A stretch of 64,000 nt of DNA, from the NCBI RefSeq assembly GCF_017352135.1, contig NZ_CP071454.1, forward strand, positions 1,054,501 to 1,118,500, in the 5' to 3' direction. This document shows, one piece after another, positions 20,248 to 29,091 of this stretch. Both the position numbers and the translations under genes were made by a program. The DNA comes from Rhizobium lentis (GTDB lineage: Bacteria > Pseudomonadota > Alphaproteobacteria > Rhizobiales > Rhizobiaceae). The notes under the pieces are model-generated. The model was not told where the DNA came from. It was given only the letters and a program-made list of their open reading frames with translations, and searched no databases. How positions within the stretch are numbered: position 1 is the first letter of the stretch; each line of letters starts with the position of its first letter.

Positions 20248-21093
20248 ATGACGCTGCAACATCTTGTCCTCGCTATCGCAGGCCTTGCGGCTTTCTCCGC
20301 GCCGGCTGCTGCCGAGACCCAGCAACAAAGGGTGCCCGCCAGCCAGTGCCAGGCCATCGCTGAGAATATCCCCAAGGTGACCTTCGCCCGCTTTTCCGGC
20401 GCCCAGCAGATAGTGCCTGCCGTCTCCGAGGGTGAGGACGTCAAATTCACCTTCCTCGGCCACTCCACTTTCGAGATCGATACGCCCGGTGGCATCATCA
20501 TCGCGACCGATTATAACGGCTGGTACCGGCCGGCGACGATCCCGGACGTCGTCACGATGAACAAGGCTCACACGACCCATTTCACCCTGACGCCTGAGTC
20601 GGGCATCAAGCATGTGCTGCATGGCTGGAGCGATACTCCCGGCGAGGCCGCCGATATCGATCTTGTCGTCGGCGACGCCTATATCCGCAACGTCACCACG
20701 GATATCCGCTTCAGTTACGGCCTCGGCGGCTCGCAGGAGCATGGAAACTCGATATTCATCTTCGAAATTGCCGGCCTCTGCGTTGGCCATCTCGGTCATC
20801 TGCATTACGAGCTGACCGATACCCATTATACCGAGATCGGCCGCCTCGACGTCGTCATGGTGCCGGTCGACGGCGGCCTGACCATGGGCGCCGACAGTAT
20901 GAGCCGCGTCATCAAGCGGCTGCGTTCGTCGCTCATCCTGCCGATGCACCGCCGCGGCCCGCCGGTCAATGCCTTCGTCTCGATGTTCGGCAAGGAATTT
21001 GATATCGCTTATGCGCCGGATGACAGCATCACTGTCTCCATGCGCACGCTTCCGAAGAAGCCGCTGATCTACGTGATGAAAGGCGTGCAGTAA
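20248..21093 (+). CDS. Exported metallo-beta-lactamase-fold protein
   Basis: A 281-residue protein with a signal peptide (residues 1-22, ending PAAAET) and a beta-lactamase-fold core of the UlaG-like type (VKFTFLGHSTFEIDTPGGIIIATDYNGWYRP). The usual HxHxDH zinc motif is replaced by NKAHTTHFTLTP; other conserved-looking residues are GHLGHLHY near 190 and LPMHRRG near 233. It may bind metal differently or not be hydrolytic. It stands alone 116 bp after the YmdB gene with a GGAGGGG ribosome site. Confidence 0.8.
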   Translation: MTLQHLVLAIAGLAAFSAPAAAETQQQRVPASQCQAIAENIPKVTFARFSGAQQIVPAVSEGEDVKFTFLGHSTFEIDTPGGIIIATDYNGWYRPATIPDVVTMNKAHTTHFTLTPESGIKHVLHGWSDTPGEAADIDLVVGDAYIRNVTTDIRFSYGLGGSQEHGNSIFIFEIAGLCVGHLGHLHYELTDTHYTEIGRLDVVMVPVDGGLTMGADSMSRVIKRLRSSLILPMHRRGPPVNAFVSMFGKEFDIAYAPDDSITVSMRTLPKKPLIYVMKGVQ

Positions 21094-21101
21094 AAGGTCT
21101 G

Positions 21102-21133
21102 GAGCATTCCGTGATTTCGTGAACGGAATGCTC
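21102..21133. repeat. Intergenic palindrome (11-bp arms)
   Basis: Arms GAGCATTCCGT and ACGGAATGCTC around a 10-base loop, directly after the metallo-beta-lactamase-fold gene. It may act as a terminator for that gene, and its sequence is a shortened relative of the repeat at 31675-31776. Confidence 0.75.
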
Positions 21134-21158
21134 TAGAAGCTTCCTTCAGGATTGCGCA

Positions 21159-21662
21159 TCAGGCAAACTGCAGATGGCGCTTGACGCCAACGTCGGGCAT
21201 CTTGTCGTCGTCGAGATTGGCCTTGGCGATCTCCCAACCGAATTTCAGCGTGCTGCCTGTGGAAACCCAGATCTCGGCATCGTCGACATGCAGGGAAAGC
21301 ATGGTGAGTTTCGGGTCTTTCTTGCCGCCGTCATACCAGGCCGCCACCATCGAACTCCAATATTCCTCGATCTTGGACGGGTCGGGGCGTACCTCGATCG
21401 CGCCGGAAAGGCAGGCGTGATAATCGTGGTCCTTGCCGATGACGCAGAAATGCGCGCGGCTGCCGGGTTTGATGGCCCGCACGATGTCGGCATCGGTCTT
21501 GGTGTAGAACCAGATCGTGTTGGTGGTGGGATCGGCATGCGGTGCCATCGGCTGCATATGCATGTCCAGCCCGGAAATCCCGAGCATGCCGGCATGCACA
21601 CCGTTGACCTGATCCCAAAGCTGACGTGCTGGTTGCTCCCGCGCCTCGCTGAGACTTGCCAT
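21159..21662 (-). CDS. Pyridoxamine 5'-phosphate oxidase-like flavin-binding protein
   Basis: A 167-residue split-barrel protein of the general stress protein 26 type, which bind FMN/FAD or heme but are not proven oxidases. Typical segments are NTIWFYTKTDADIVRAIKPG and AHFCVIGKDHDYHACLSG, and the C-terminus has VDDAEIWVSTGSTLKFGWEI. The start at 21662 (MASLSEAREQ) is chosen because the longer in-frame extension runs into the divergent yebC promoter. The physiological role is unknown. Confidence 0.85.
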   Translation of the reverse strand: MASLSEAREQPARQLWDQVNGVHAGMLGISGLDMHMQPMAPHADPTTNTIWFYTKTDADIVRAIKPGSRAHFCVIGKDHDYHACLSGAIEVRPDPSKIEEYWSSMVAAWYDGGKKDPKLTMLSLHVDDAEIWVSTGSTLKFGWEIAKANLDDDKMPDVGVKRHLQFA

Positions 21663-21803
21663 GACCGTTCCTTTCCGTTGGATGGAGTTCGGTTGAAACG
21701 TCATCCCTTCGCCTTTGTTCCGAACTGCTTTTCCCTTGAACGGCTGCCGTTTCGCTCTTATAAGGCGGCCCATTCCGAACAATGAGACGTGAACAGGGGT
21801 GCC

Positions 21804-22550
21804 ATGGCTGGCCATTCACAGTTTAAAAACATCATGCACCGCAAAGGCCGTCAGGATGCCGTGCGGTCGAAAATGTTCTCCAAGCTCGCGCGCGAAATCA
21901 CCGTTGCCGCCAAGGCCGGCCTGCCCGACCCGACGATGAATGCCCGACTTCGCCTGGCGATCCAGAACGCCAAGGCCCAGTCCATGCCGAAGGACAATAT
22001 CGACCGCGCCATCAAGAAGGCAGCCGGCGCCGACAGCGAGAACTACGATGAAGTCCGCTACGAGGGCTACGGCCCCGGCGGCACGGCGATCATCGTTGAG
22101 GCCCTGACCGATAATCGCAACCGCACCGCCTCCAACGTTCGCTCGATCTTCACCAAGGCCGGCGGCGCTTTGGGCGAAACCGGGTCCGTTTCCTTCTCGT
22201 TCGATCATGTCGGCGAAATCTCCTACAAGCTTTCCGTCGGTGACGCCGACAAGGTGATGGAAGCCGCAATCGAAGCCGGCGCAGACGATGTCGAGACCGA
22301 CGAAGAGGGCCACTACATCACCTGCGCCTTCGAAGCGCTGGGCGAAGTTTCGAAAGCCCTGGAAACGAGCCTCGGCGAAGCCGAAACCGTCAAGGCCGTC
22401 TGGCGTGCCCAGAACAATGTGCCGGTCGACGAAGAAAAAGCCCAGTCTCTGATGAAGCTCATCGACTCGCTCGAAGATGATGACGACGTGCAGAACGTCT
22501 ATTCCAACTTCGAGGTTTCGGAAGAGGTTCTGGCGAAGCTCTCCGCCTGA
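21804..22550 (+). CDS. yebC: YebC/PmpR family regulator or translation factor
   Basis: A 248-residue member of a universal family ([19 protein letters not shown] at the N-terminus, [17 protein letters not shown] in the middle). Members bind DNA as regulators in some bacteria, and recent work on the family links it to relieving ribosome stalling at proline stretches. The ATG at 21804 is chosen because the protein must begin MAGHSQ. It is divergent from the flavin-binding protein gene and is followed by its own terminator. Confidence 0.96.
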   Translation: MAGHSQFKNIMHRKGRQDAVRSKMFSKLAREITVAAKAGLPDPTMNARLRLAIQNAKAQSMPKDNIDRAIKKAAGADSENYDEVRYEGYGPGGTAIIVEALTDNRNRTASNVRSIFTKAGGALGETGSVSFSFDHVGEISYKLSVGDADKVMEAAIEAGADDVETDEEGHYITCAFEALGEVSKALETSLGEAETVKAVWRAQNNVPVDEEKAQSLMKLIDSLEDDDDVQNVYSNFEVSEEVLAKLSA

Positions 22551-22602
22551 GTTCGCTCAGGCAGGCGTGAATCAAAACCGGCACTGCCAAACCCGCGACG
22601 TC

Positions 22603-22712
22603 ATCCTCGGCCTTGTGCCGAGGATCTGCGCCGATCCAATTAAGCATCTGAAAATAGATATTTTCCCGTCAAGCAATTGCAGTGGTTAGATGCTCGGCAC
22701 AAGGCCGAGCAT
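22603..22712. repeat. Pair of inverted REP-like palindromes
   Basis: Two related hairpins in opposite orientation: ATCCTCGGC/GCCGAGGAT at 22603-22625 with loop CTTGT, and ATGCTCGGC/GCCGAGCAT at 22690-22712 with loop ACAAG, the complement. Each is flanked by the GTCAT end typical of the rhizobial dispersed palindrome. The paired arrangement resembles a BIME. Confidence 0.8.
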
Positions 22713-22740
22713 GACGGTGGAGACGTTGTCAACAAACTGA

Positions 22741-22766
22741 ACCCGGCCTTGGCGCCGGGTTTTTCT
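22741..22766 (+). terminator. Intrinsic terminator after yebC
   Basis: Stem ACCCGGC / GCCGGGT with a short loop and a TTTTTCT tail. It lies about 190 bp past yebC, after the REP-like pair. Confidence 0.75.
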
Positions 22767-22791
22767 GTCTCTGACGAAAGCTCCGAAAATC

Positions 22792-23793
22792 TCACGCCGC
22801 GGCCCGCAAGAAGTTTCCCAATCCCGCGAACAATTCCACCGATCTCAATCGCGCCTCGATGTCATGAATCGGCATCGAGATGATCACTTCGTCCGCCTGC
22901 GTTTCCTTGAGAAACTCCGTCAGTTTCGCGTCCGCCGTCTCCGGCGAGCCTACGACGGCGTAGCGCAGTGTGTGTTCGACGTTCATCTTCTCCATCGGCG
23001 ACCAGAAGCCTTCCATATCGGCCACCGGACGTGGAAACGGACCGCGGACATTGCGGCGCAGGTTGACGAATTGCTGCTGCGCCGAGGTGAAGTGGTAGCG
23101 CGCCTCCTCGTCCGTTTCCGCCACCGCGCCCATGACGCCGACCATCACATAGGGCTTGTCGAGCGTCGCCGAGGGCTGGAAGCGGTCGCGGTAGATCGCG
23201 ATGGCGTCGAGCAGCATGTCGGGCGCGAAATGCGAGGCGAAGGCGTAGGGAAGGCCAAGCATGGCGGCGAGCTGAGCGCTGTACAAGCTGGAGCCGAGCA
23301 GCCAGATGGGAACATGTGAACCATTGCCGGGAACGGCGAGGATCGCCTGGTTCTCGACCGCGGTGCCGAGAAGCTGCTGCAGCTCCACCACATCGTTGGG
23401 AAAACTGTTGGCGCCGGCCTCGAGGTTGCGCCGCAGTGCCTGGGCCGTGCGCATGTCCGTTCCCGGAGCTCGCCCGAGGCCGAGATCGACTCGGCCGGGG
23501 AAGAGCGCCTCCAGCGTGCCGAACTGCTCGGCGATGACGAGTGGCGAATGATTGGGCAGCATGACGCCGCCGGAGCCGATGCGAATGCGCTTGGTCGCGG
23601 CGCCGACATGGCCGATGACGACTGATGTGGCGGCACTGGCGATTCCCGGCATGCCGTGATGTTCGGCGAGCCAGAAACGCTTGTAACCGAATTCCTCAGC
23701 CTTCCGCGCCATCTGCGCCGAGCTTTCGAGCGACTGGCGCACGGTGCTGCCTTCGGCAACGGGGGAAAGGTCGAGTATGGAGAAGGGAACCAT
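22792..23793 (-). CDS. Luciferase-like flavin-dependent oxidoreductase
   Basis: A 333-residue LLM-class monooxygenase-fold protein of the group annotated MsnO8/alkanal monooxygenase-like. Recognisable segments are [52 protein letters not shown] and [13 protein letters not shown], which form the flavin pocket. The start MVPFSILDL at 23793 is the family-typical N-terminus. The substrate cannot be inferred. It stands alone, convergent with yebC. Confidence 0.88.
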   Translation of the reverse strand: MVPFSILDLSPVAEGSTVRQSLESSAQMARKAEEFGYKRFWLAEHHGMPGIASAATSVVIGHVGAATKRIRIGSGGVMLPNHSPLVIAEQFGTLEALFPGRVDLGLGRAPGTDMRTAQALRRNLEAGANSFPNDVVELQQLLGTAVENQAILAVPGNGSHVPIWLLGSSLYSAQLAAMLGLPYAFASHFAPDMLLDAIAIYRDRFQPSATLDKPYVMVGVMGAVAETDEEARYHFTSAQQQFVNLRRNVRGPFPRPVADMEGFWSPMEKMNVEHTLRYAVVGSPETADAKLTEFLKETQADEVIISMPIHDIEARLRSVELFAGLGNFLRAAA

Positions 23794-23871
23794 GGGAAAC
23801 CTGCCGGGCGGTTGACGGATGCCGTGTGTATGTAGGTTCGCACCCGCAGCGTTCCAAATCATGCGGGCAAC

Positions 23872-23899
23872 AAAAAAAGGACCGCTTGAAAGCGGTCCT
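23872..23899 (-). terminator. Intrinsic terminator of the chemoreceptor gene
   Basis: Minus-strand 10-bp stem AGGACCGCTT / AAGCGGTCCT with a two-base gap and a run of seven T, 24 bp past the chemoreceptor stop. Confidence 0.9.
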
Positions 23900-23922
23900 G
23901 TTCGATGTAGGAAACGGAGGCT

Positions 23923-26238
23923 TTACCGGTGACGGCGCAGCACATGCACCTCGGCGCTTGGCCTGTGGTGGTCATGCGACAGCGTGAAATTGCCGAGCTG
24001 GCGGTCCATCTCCAGGGCTTCCGTCGCCAGCCGGTGGATCGCCGCCGTCGTCTCCTCAACCATCGAGGCGTTCTGCTGCGTCATCGTGTCGAGTTCGGCA
24101 ACGGCGCTGTTGATCTCGCGCAGCATGTTAGCCTCGTCGCGGGTCGCGCCCATGATCTCGTTGATCTGTCCGTTGATCGCCTCGACATGCGCGCCGATGC
24201 CCGTCAGCGCAAGACCGGCCTTTTCGACGAGCGCGACGCCGCTTTCTACCTCATGCGTCGATTTCTGCAGCAGGCTGGAGATTTCCTTCGCCGCACTCGA
24301 CGAGCGCTGAGCGAGCTCGCGGACTTCCATGGCGACGACCGCAAAGCCCTTGCCGGATTCCCCCGCGCGCGCCGCCTCGACACCGGCATTGAGCGCCAGC
24401 AGGTTGGTCTGGAAGGCAATGTCGTCGATGACAGAGATGATCGTGTTGATCTGGCGCGAGGAGGTCTGGATCGCCTCCATCGCCGCGATCGTATCCTGCA
24501 TGATCTGGCCGGAGCCGGTCGTCTCCTTTTTGGCATCACGGGCGATACGCTCGGCCTGCTCGGCGCGCTCGATCTGCCGGCGGACGGACTGGGTGATGGC
24601 GCCGATCGCATTCGCCGTTTCGGTAATCGAAGCGGCCTGACGCTCGGTGCGCCCGGCAAGTTCGTCGGCGCTGGTGCGCATCTCTTCGGACCCGGCGCGC
24701 ACCGCCATCGAGTTGCCGCCGATTGCCGTCATGGTTTCGCTGAGCGTCGCGAGCGCCTCGTTGAAATTGATGCGCAGGCTTTCGAGCTCGCTCGGGAAGC
24801 GGGTATCGATCTGATAGGCGAGATCGCCGCTCGCCAGGTGATGCAGTCCCTCGTCGAGTGCCTTCACCACCTGCTGCAGCGACTTCGCCTCGGCCTCGCG
24901 CTCGGCAAGGTTCTGCTGGCGGTCGTGTTCGGCTTGCAGGCGGGTCGCTTCGCTCGCCGCTTCGAGTTCGCGGCCTTCGATCAGCGACTGCCGGAAGCGG
25001 GCGAGCGCCTTCGCCATCGTACCGATCTCATCCTTGCGGTTCAGGCTGCCGATCTCGCTGTTGAGCTTGCCGTCGGCGACGTCGCGGGTAACACCGGCAA
25101 GCCGGGCAAGCGGCGAGAACAGGAAGTTGGTCACGAGCCCGGTCGCAACCGCCATGACGACAAGCACGCCGACGCCGATCATCGTCAGCAAGGCAGCGAT
25201 TTCGATCGAACCGGCATTGAGTTCGCTGAGCAGCACACTCTCGACCACGAGGAGGCGGTCGCCGCGATAGTCGATGCCGCGGACATAGGCGCGGGCCGCG
25301 CCATCCGCCCTGTCGAAATCGGCCACCGTCATCGTGGAATTGGCAAGCGCATCCTTGATGAAGGTGAAAGGCGTCGCATCGAGCGTCGCAAGGCTGCCGT
25401 TCGCATCGAGGCCGACCGCCGATCCATCGCCTGAGACGATCGCCGCCCGCGCCGTGCTGCCCTGAATGATGCCTTTGGCGAGGATGTTGGTGACGATGTC
25501 CTCGCGCACCTTGAAGAGGATGATGCCCTTGGCCGCTCCGAGCTTGACGATCGGCACGGCATAGAAGATCGCCGACTTGCCGCTGGCGGGATCGACGCGC
25601 AGACCGGAAAACCCTGTCGGCGCCGCGTCATCCGTCGCCTTGGCGGTATTTTCGATCGCCTTGGCGAAAGCGATGCCGGCGCCGGTTACCTTCCAGGCGT
25701 CCGACTTCAGGTTCTCGGCGAAGTCGTCCTCCTTCTTGTAGGAATAAAGAACGGTACCGTCGAGATCGGCGATCAGCAGATCGCTGAATGCGGTGTCTTC
25801 GAGGTCGCGCGCGACTTCGCCCTGCGTCTGCTCATGGTTCGAATAATAAAAACCGCTCGGCCCTTCCGGCTTCATCAGCTTCTCGCGCTGGTCGGCCGGG
25901 TTGGGATTGCCCGTGATGAAAACCTTCTTCAGCTCGGCGCGGGCATCGCCCGAAGTCTTCTGGATTGTTTTCCAGCCGCTTTTCAAGCTGGTAATCGACA
26001 TCTGCAGCGCTTCGATGCGCGCGATTGAGTTGGCTTGGTTCTCGAGCTGCGCCAGTTGATCCTGCAGCATGTCGCCGCGGAAGATCAGCACGCTTTCCTT
26101 GGCCTTCAGCGCCTGCTCGTCGGAAATCCGGCTGCTGGCGAAATAGGCGAGCACGTCGATGACCGCTATCGACAGCACAGTCATCAGAATGAATGTGGCA
26201 ATAACCTTGAAGGACAGGGACTGAAATCTCTGAGCCAT
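23923..26238 (-). CDS. Methyl-accepting chemotaxis protein
   Basis: A 771-residue transmembrane chemoreceptor. The first membrane helix is near residues 11-31 ([20 protein letters not shown]), followed by a large periplasmic sensor of about 310 residues, a second helix near 345-370 ([20 protein letters not shown]), a HAMP domain ([20 protein letters not shown]) and a cytoplasmic signalling domain with the hairpin tip [20 protein letters not shown]. The C-terminus ends in VHVLRRHR without a CheR-binding pentapeptide. The ligand is unknown. It is divergent from ruvC with a 240-bp gap. Confidence 0.95.
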   Translation of the reverse strand: MAQRFQSLSFKVIATFILMTVLSIAVIDVLAYFASSRISDEQALKAKESVLIFRGDMLQDQLAQLENQANSIARIEALQMSITSLKSGWKTIQKTSGDARAELKKVFITGNPNPADQREKLMKPEGPSGFYYSNHEQTQGEVARDLEDTAFSDLLIADLDGTVLYSYKKEDDFAENLKSDAWKVTGAGIAFAKAIENTAKATDDAAPTGFSGLRVDPASGKSAIFYAVPIVKLGAAKGIILFKVREDIVTNILAKGIIQGSTARAAIVSGDGSAVGLDANGSLATLDATPFTFIKDALANSTMTVADFDRADGAARAYVRGIDYRGDRLLVVESVLLSELNAGSIEIAALLTMIGVGVLVVMAVATGLVTNFLFSPLARLAGVTRDVADGKLNSEIGSLNRKDEIGTMAKALARFRQSLIEGRELEAASEATRLQAEHDRQQNLAEREAEAKSLQQVVKALDEGLHHLASGDLAYQIDTRFPSELESLRINFNEALATLSETMTAIGGNSMAVRAGSEEMRTSADELAGRTERQAASITETANAIGAITQSVRRQIERAEQAERIARDAKKETTGSGQIMQDTIAAMEAIQTSSRQINTIISVIDDIAFQTNLLALNAGVEAARAGESGKGFAVVAMEVRELAQRSSSAAKEISSLLQKSTHEVESGVALVEKAGLALTGIGAHVEAINGQINEIMGATRDEANMLREINSAVAELDTMTQQNASMVEETTAAIHRLATEALEMDRQLGNFTLSHDHHRPSAEVHVLRRHR

Positions 26239-26420
26239 CTACAACGTACCCTTCTGAACGGCGCCTATCGGCCTGGGCGCGCAGCATGCCCGACCGAATA
26301 CCTGCAAACAGACCAACGGGAGCCTATTCTTTGTGGAACAAGCCCCTGTCACATCCGATGAACTAGAATTCCGGCATCTGTTTTAATTCGCGGTAAATGG
26401 CGCGTATTAAAACCGTACGT

Positions 26421-26435
26421 GTTTTTGTTTTGTTC
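26421..26435. promoter_or_regulatory. Possible LexA (SOS) box before ruvC
   Basis: The sequence is GTTT-N7-GTTC, one mismatch from the alphaproteobacterial LexA site GTTC-N7-GTTC. It lies 44 bp before the ruvC start, in a suitable place for repression. ruv genes belong to the SOS regulon in many bacteria, but this match alone is weak. Confidence 0.3.
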
Positions 26436-26478
26436 ACATATCAATGGCAATTAATTCGCAATCGCCGTAGGTTGAACC

Positions 26479-27024
26479 ATGCAAAATACGATTCGCATCA
26501 TCGGCATCGATCCGGGTCTTCGCCGCACCGGCTGGGGAATTATCGATACATTGGGCAATTCCCTGAAATTTGTGGCATCGGGCACGGTGACCTCAGATGG
26601 CGACATGGACCTCGCCTCCCGCCTCTGCCAGCTGCATGATGGGCTGGCGGAAATCGTGCACAGCTACAAGCCGGATGAAGCCGCCGTCGAACAGACCTTC
26701 GTCAACAAGGATGCAGTGGCAACCCTGAAGCTCGGCCAAGCCCGCGGCATTGCCATGCTGGTGCCGGCGCGCGCCGGGCTGCCGGTCTCCGAATATGCTC
26801 CGAACGCCGTGAAGAAGGCGGTCATCGGCGTCGGTCATGGCGAAAAGCAGCAGATTCACATGATGTTGAAGATCCTGATGCCGAAAGTCGAATTCAAGGG
26901 CGACGACGCCGCCGACGCGCTCGCAATCGCCATCTGCCACGCGCACAATCGCGGCGGCCACCGGATGCGGCAAGCGTTGGCGGGATACCTCGTTCTTGAC
27001 TTGTTCTCCCTTTCTGATAAGTAA
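26479..27024 (+). CDS. ruvC: Holliday junction resolvase RuvC
   Basis: A 181-residue endonuclease that cleaves Holliday junctions bound by RuvAB. Four acidic catalytic residues are visible in [14 protein letters not shown] (Asp), [12 protein letters not shown] (Glu) and [18 protein letters not shown] (two Asp). The protein ends [19 protein letters not shown]; the last dozen residues look like an extension beyond the usual RuvC end, and the stop codon forms the first base triplet of the operator of the next toxin-antitoxin genes, so the tail may have been altered by that insertion. Confidence 0.96.
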   Translation: MQNTIRIIGIDPGLRRTGWGIIDTLGNSLKFVASGTVTSDGDMDLASRLCQLHDGLAEIVHSYKPDEAAVEQTFVNKDAVATLKLGQARGIAMLVPARAGLPVSEYAPNAVKKAVIGVGHGEKQQIHMMLKILMPKVEFKGDDAADALAIAICHAHNRGGHRMRQALAGYLVLDLFSLSDK

Positions 27025-27040
27025 TACCTCGGAGGTATTA
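27022..27040. promoter_or_regulatory. Palindromic operator/leader of the first toxin-antitoxin pair
   Basis: TAATACCTCGGAGGTATTA is a perfect palindrome with 8-base arms around CGG. It starts at the ruvC stop codon, includes the GGAGG ribosome site and ends two bases before the antitoxin ATG. It could be the autorepressor site of the AbrB-like antitoxin, or a hairpin hiding the ribosome site. Confidence 0.65.
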
Positions 27041-27042
27041 CC

Positions 27043-27306
27043 ATGCGCGTGACCGAAAAGGGCCAGGTGACCATTCCCAAGGATATCCGTGACCGTTTGA
27101 AGATAGGTCCCGGTTCGGAGGTGGATTTCATCGCCGACGAAAAGGGCGCCCGCCTCGTGGTTCTATCCAGCAGAACAGAACCTTCGCAGGATGATTTTGA
27201 ATCCTGGCTCGGCAGCATGAGCGGAACCCTCGATACCAATGGCATGACGACGGATAAATTCATGGAATGGCTGAGGGGACCGCGTGACGACATCGGTCCT
27301 CATTGA
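27043..27306 (+). CDS. AbrB-family antitoxin (VapB/MazE-like), module 1
   Basis: An 87-residue swapped-hairpin DNA-binding protein: MRVTEKGQVTIPKDIRDRLKIGPGSEVDFIAD is the AbrB/SpoVT core. The C-terminal half (about 45-87) would bind and neutralise the toxin. Its end overlaps the start of the PIN-domain gene by 23 bases. It is inserted between ruvC and ruvA and carries a palindromic operator in front. The antitoxin role is inferred from pairing and family. Confidence 0.88.
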   Translation: MRVTEKGQVTIPKDIRDRLKIGPGSEVDFIADEKGARLVVLSSRTEPSQDDFESWLGSMSGTLDTNGMTTDKFMEWLRGPRDDIGPH

Positions 27307-27703
27307 TACGATTATCTTCATAGATGTCTTCGGTCCGCAAAACCCTTACAGGGAATGGTCCGCGCGAGCCCTGAGTTTGTTGCGGACGGAATCTCAGTTC
27401 ATCATGACACCGGTCGTCTGGGCGGAGTTGGCAAGCGTTAGCCCGCGCGAGGAAACCCTTGCATTTCTCCTGTCACGGTTAAATCTGATCCGCGAAGCCC
27501 TGCCGTTTTCCGCCGCTTATCGGGCAGGACTCGCGCATGCGCAGTATCGCAGAGGCGGCGGCCCGCGCGAGCGCACCCTGCCGGATTTTTTCATCGGCGC
27601 GCATGCCCTGGTGAGATCACACCGTCTGTTGACGCGCGATAGCGCGCGCTACCGCCCTTATTTCCCCGAATTGGACATCATTTCCCCCGAAACGCACCCT
27701 TGA
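27284..27703 (+). CDS. PIN-domain ribonuclease toxin (VapC-like), module 1
   Basis: A 139-residue PIN-domain protein starting at GTG 27284 inside the antitoxin gene. Acidic active-site residues are in [12 protein letters not shown] (Asp8), VWAELA (Glu near 47), [11 protein letters not shown] (Asp near 106) and [14 protein letters not shown] (Asp near 121). VapC toxins cleave tRNA or rRNA. The IIF in place of the usual NVL after the first Asp-Thr is slightly atypical. It ends 13 bases before ruvA. Confidence 0.87.
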   Translation: MTTSVLIDTIIFIDVFGPQNPYREWSARALSLLRTESQFIMTPVVWAELASVSPREETLAFLLSRLNLIREALPFSAAYRAGLAHAQYRRGGGPRERTLPDFFIGAHALVRSHRLLTRDSARYRPYFPELDIISPETHP

Positions 27704-27716
27704 GAGACCGCGACCC

Positions 27717-28331
27717 ATGATCGGCAAGCTGAAAGGCACCATAGACGAAATCGGCGAAGACTATGTGCTCGTCGATGTGCACGGCGTCTGCTACGTCGCC
27801 CATTGCTCGGCCCGTACTCTCTCCAAGCTCGGATCGGCGGGTGAAGCCTGCGTGCTCTTCATTGAAACCTATGTACGCGAAGATCAGCTGAAGCTGTTCG
27901 GCTTCATGACCGCGCTGGAACGGGAATGGTTCAACCTACTTCAGAGCGTCCAGGGAGTCGGCGCCAAGGTGGCGCTCGCCGTGCTCTCGACGCTGACACC
28001 GGGCGAACTCGCCAATGCGATCGCCCTGCAGGACCGTGCCGCCGTCTCGCGCGCACCGGGCGTCGGCCCGAAAGTGGCGATGCGCCTCGTCACCGAGCTC
28101 AAGAACCGGGCGCCGGCCTATGCCGGGGAAGCGATCAACATCGCCCTCAAGCAGGAACTTGGCGAAGGTGTCGCCGCCGCACCGGTTGCCGATGCGGTGT
28201 CGGCGCTGACCAACCTAGGCTACACCAGAGACCAGGCGGCAAATGCCGTCGCCGCAGCGATGAAGACGGCTGGCGAAGGCGCCGACAGCGCCAAGCTGAT
28301 CCGATTGGGATTGAAGGAACTGGCGCGATAG
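27717..28331 (+). CDS. ruvA: Holliday junction DNA helicase subunit RuvA
   Basis: A 204-residue tetramer-forming protein that holds four-way DNA junctions for RuvB. The N-terminal OB domain begins [24 protein letters not shown]; helix-hairpin-helix motifs follow ([18 protein letters not shown] and [18 protein letters not shown]), and the C-terminal RuvB-binding domain is [17 protein letters not shown]. The usual ruvC-ruvA spacing is broken by toxin-antitoxin module 1. Confidence 0.97.
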   Translation: MIGKLKGTIDEIGEDYVLVDVHGVCYVAHCSARTLSKLGSAGEACVLFIETYVREDQLKLFGFMTALEREWFNLLQSVQGVGAKVALAVLSTLTPGELANAIALQDRAAVSRAPGVGPKVAMRLVTELKNRAPAYAGEAINIALKQELGEGVAAAPVADAVSALTNLGYTRDQAANAVAAAMKTAGEGADSAKLIRLGLKELAR

Positions 28332-28405
28332 AGTAGGATAAACTATCAAGTTTCCGCCAGATGACCAATTTTCCAACCAGCTTGCCAGAGTAGGATTGAT
28401 GATCG

Positions 28406-28690
28406 ATGTGGGGAGAATTTACGCTTTCGCCGAAGGGTCAGATAACGCTGCCGAAGGAACTGCGGGATGCTCTCGGCCTTCAGCCCGGCGATCAGCTTGT
28501 TTTCTCTATCATCGACGGAGAGGTCGTGATCACACCAAAATCGATCAACTTCAATGATCTCGCAGGCCTTCTGGGAGCGCCTCCCAATGGACGTGCTTCC
28601 CTGGAGGAGATCGACGCAGCGGTCACCGGTGCTGCGGGCAGCGATGTGGTCAACGAAGCCACGCGGTCGAAATCGGATGTTGCGGCATGA
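28406..28690 (+). CDS. AbrB-family antitoxin, module 2
   Basis: A 94-residue protein with the AbrB core MWGEFTLSPKGQITLPKEL and LGLQPGDQLVFSIIDGEVVI, different in sequence from module 1. The C-terminal tail (about 50-94) is the likely toxin-binding part. Its stop overlaps the toxin start by four bases (ATGA). The direct repeat AGAGTAGGAT lies at 28330-28339, over the ruvA stop, and again at 28387-28396, just before this gene. It is inserted between ruvA and ruvB. Confidence 0.87.
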   Translation: MWGEFTLSPKGQITLPKELRDALGLQPGDQLVFSIIDGEVVITPKSINFNDLAGLLGAPPNGRASLEEIDAAVTGAAGSDVVNEATRSKSDVAA

Positions 28691-29091
28691 TTGCCTATGG
28701 TGTGGATACGAACATCCTGCTGAGGCTTATCGTCGACGGTGATCCAGAGCAGAGGGCTGCTGCGCTGAAGTTCGGTGAAGGCATCGGCAGGGACTATCGT
28801 GGATTTCTGTCGCTGCTGAACCTCTTGGAACTTGATTGGGCGTTGCGCGCGCGGTTCGGTTTCAAGAAAAACGATGTTGTCGAGGCAATCGGCAAATTGA
28901 CACGCGTCAGAGGATTGGACATCGAGAGCCAGACCTTGGTGATTAAAGCCCTGAGAGCCGTGGAAACGCGCAACGCCGATTTTGCCGATGCCCTAATTGG
29001 CTATCGCGCCGCCGATGAGGGATGCCAGGCGACCAAGACATTTGACCGGCATGCGTTCAAGACCGTGCCAGGTATGGAGCTTCTTTCATGA
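28687..29091 (+). CDS. PIN-domain ribonuclease toxin, module 2
   Basis: A 134-residue PIN protein with acidic residues in [16 protein letters not shown] (Asp7), LLNLLELDW (Glu), [14 protein letters not shown] (Asp) and KTFDRHAF (Asp). It belongs to a different PIN subgroup from module 1, so the two modules are not recent copies of each other. Its stop overlaps the ruvB start by four bases (ATGA), so expression of ruvB is translationally coupled to a toxin gene. Confidence 0.88.
   Translation: MIAYGVDTNILLRLIVDGDPEQRAAALKFGEGIGRDYRGFLSLLNLLELDWALRARFGFKKNDVVEAIGKLTRVRGLDIESQTLVIKALRAVETRNADFADALIGYRAADEGCQATKTFDRHAFKTVPGMELLS

Noticed and set aside
23929..25434. A 501-codon open frame opposite the chemoreceptor
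   Set aside because: Antisense to conserved HAMP and signalling domains; no protein features of its own.
27043..29091. A mobile element carrying the toxin-antitoxin genes
   Set aside because: There is no transposase, integrase or long terminal repeat around either pair; only a 10-base direct repeat near module 2.
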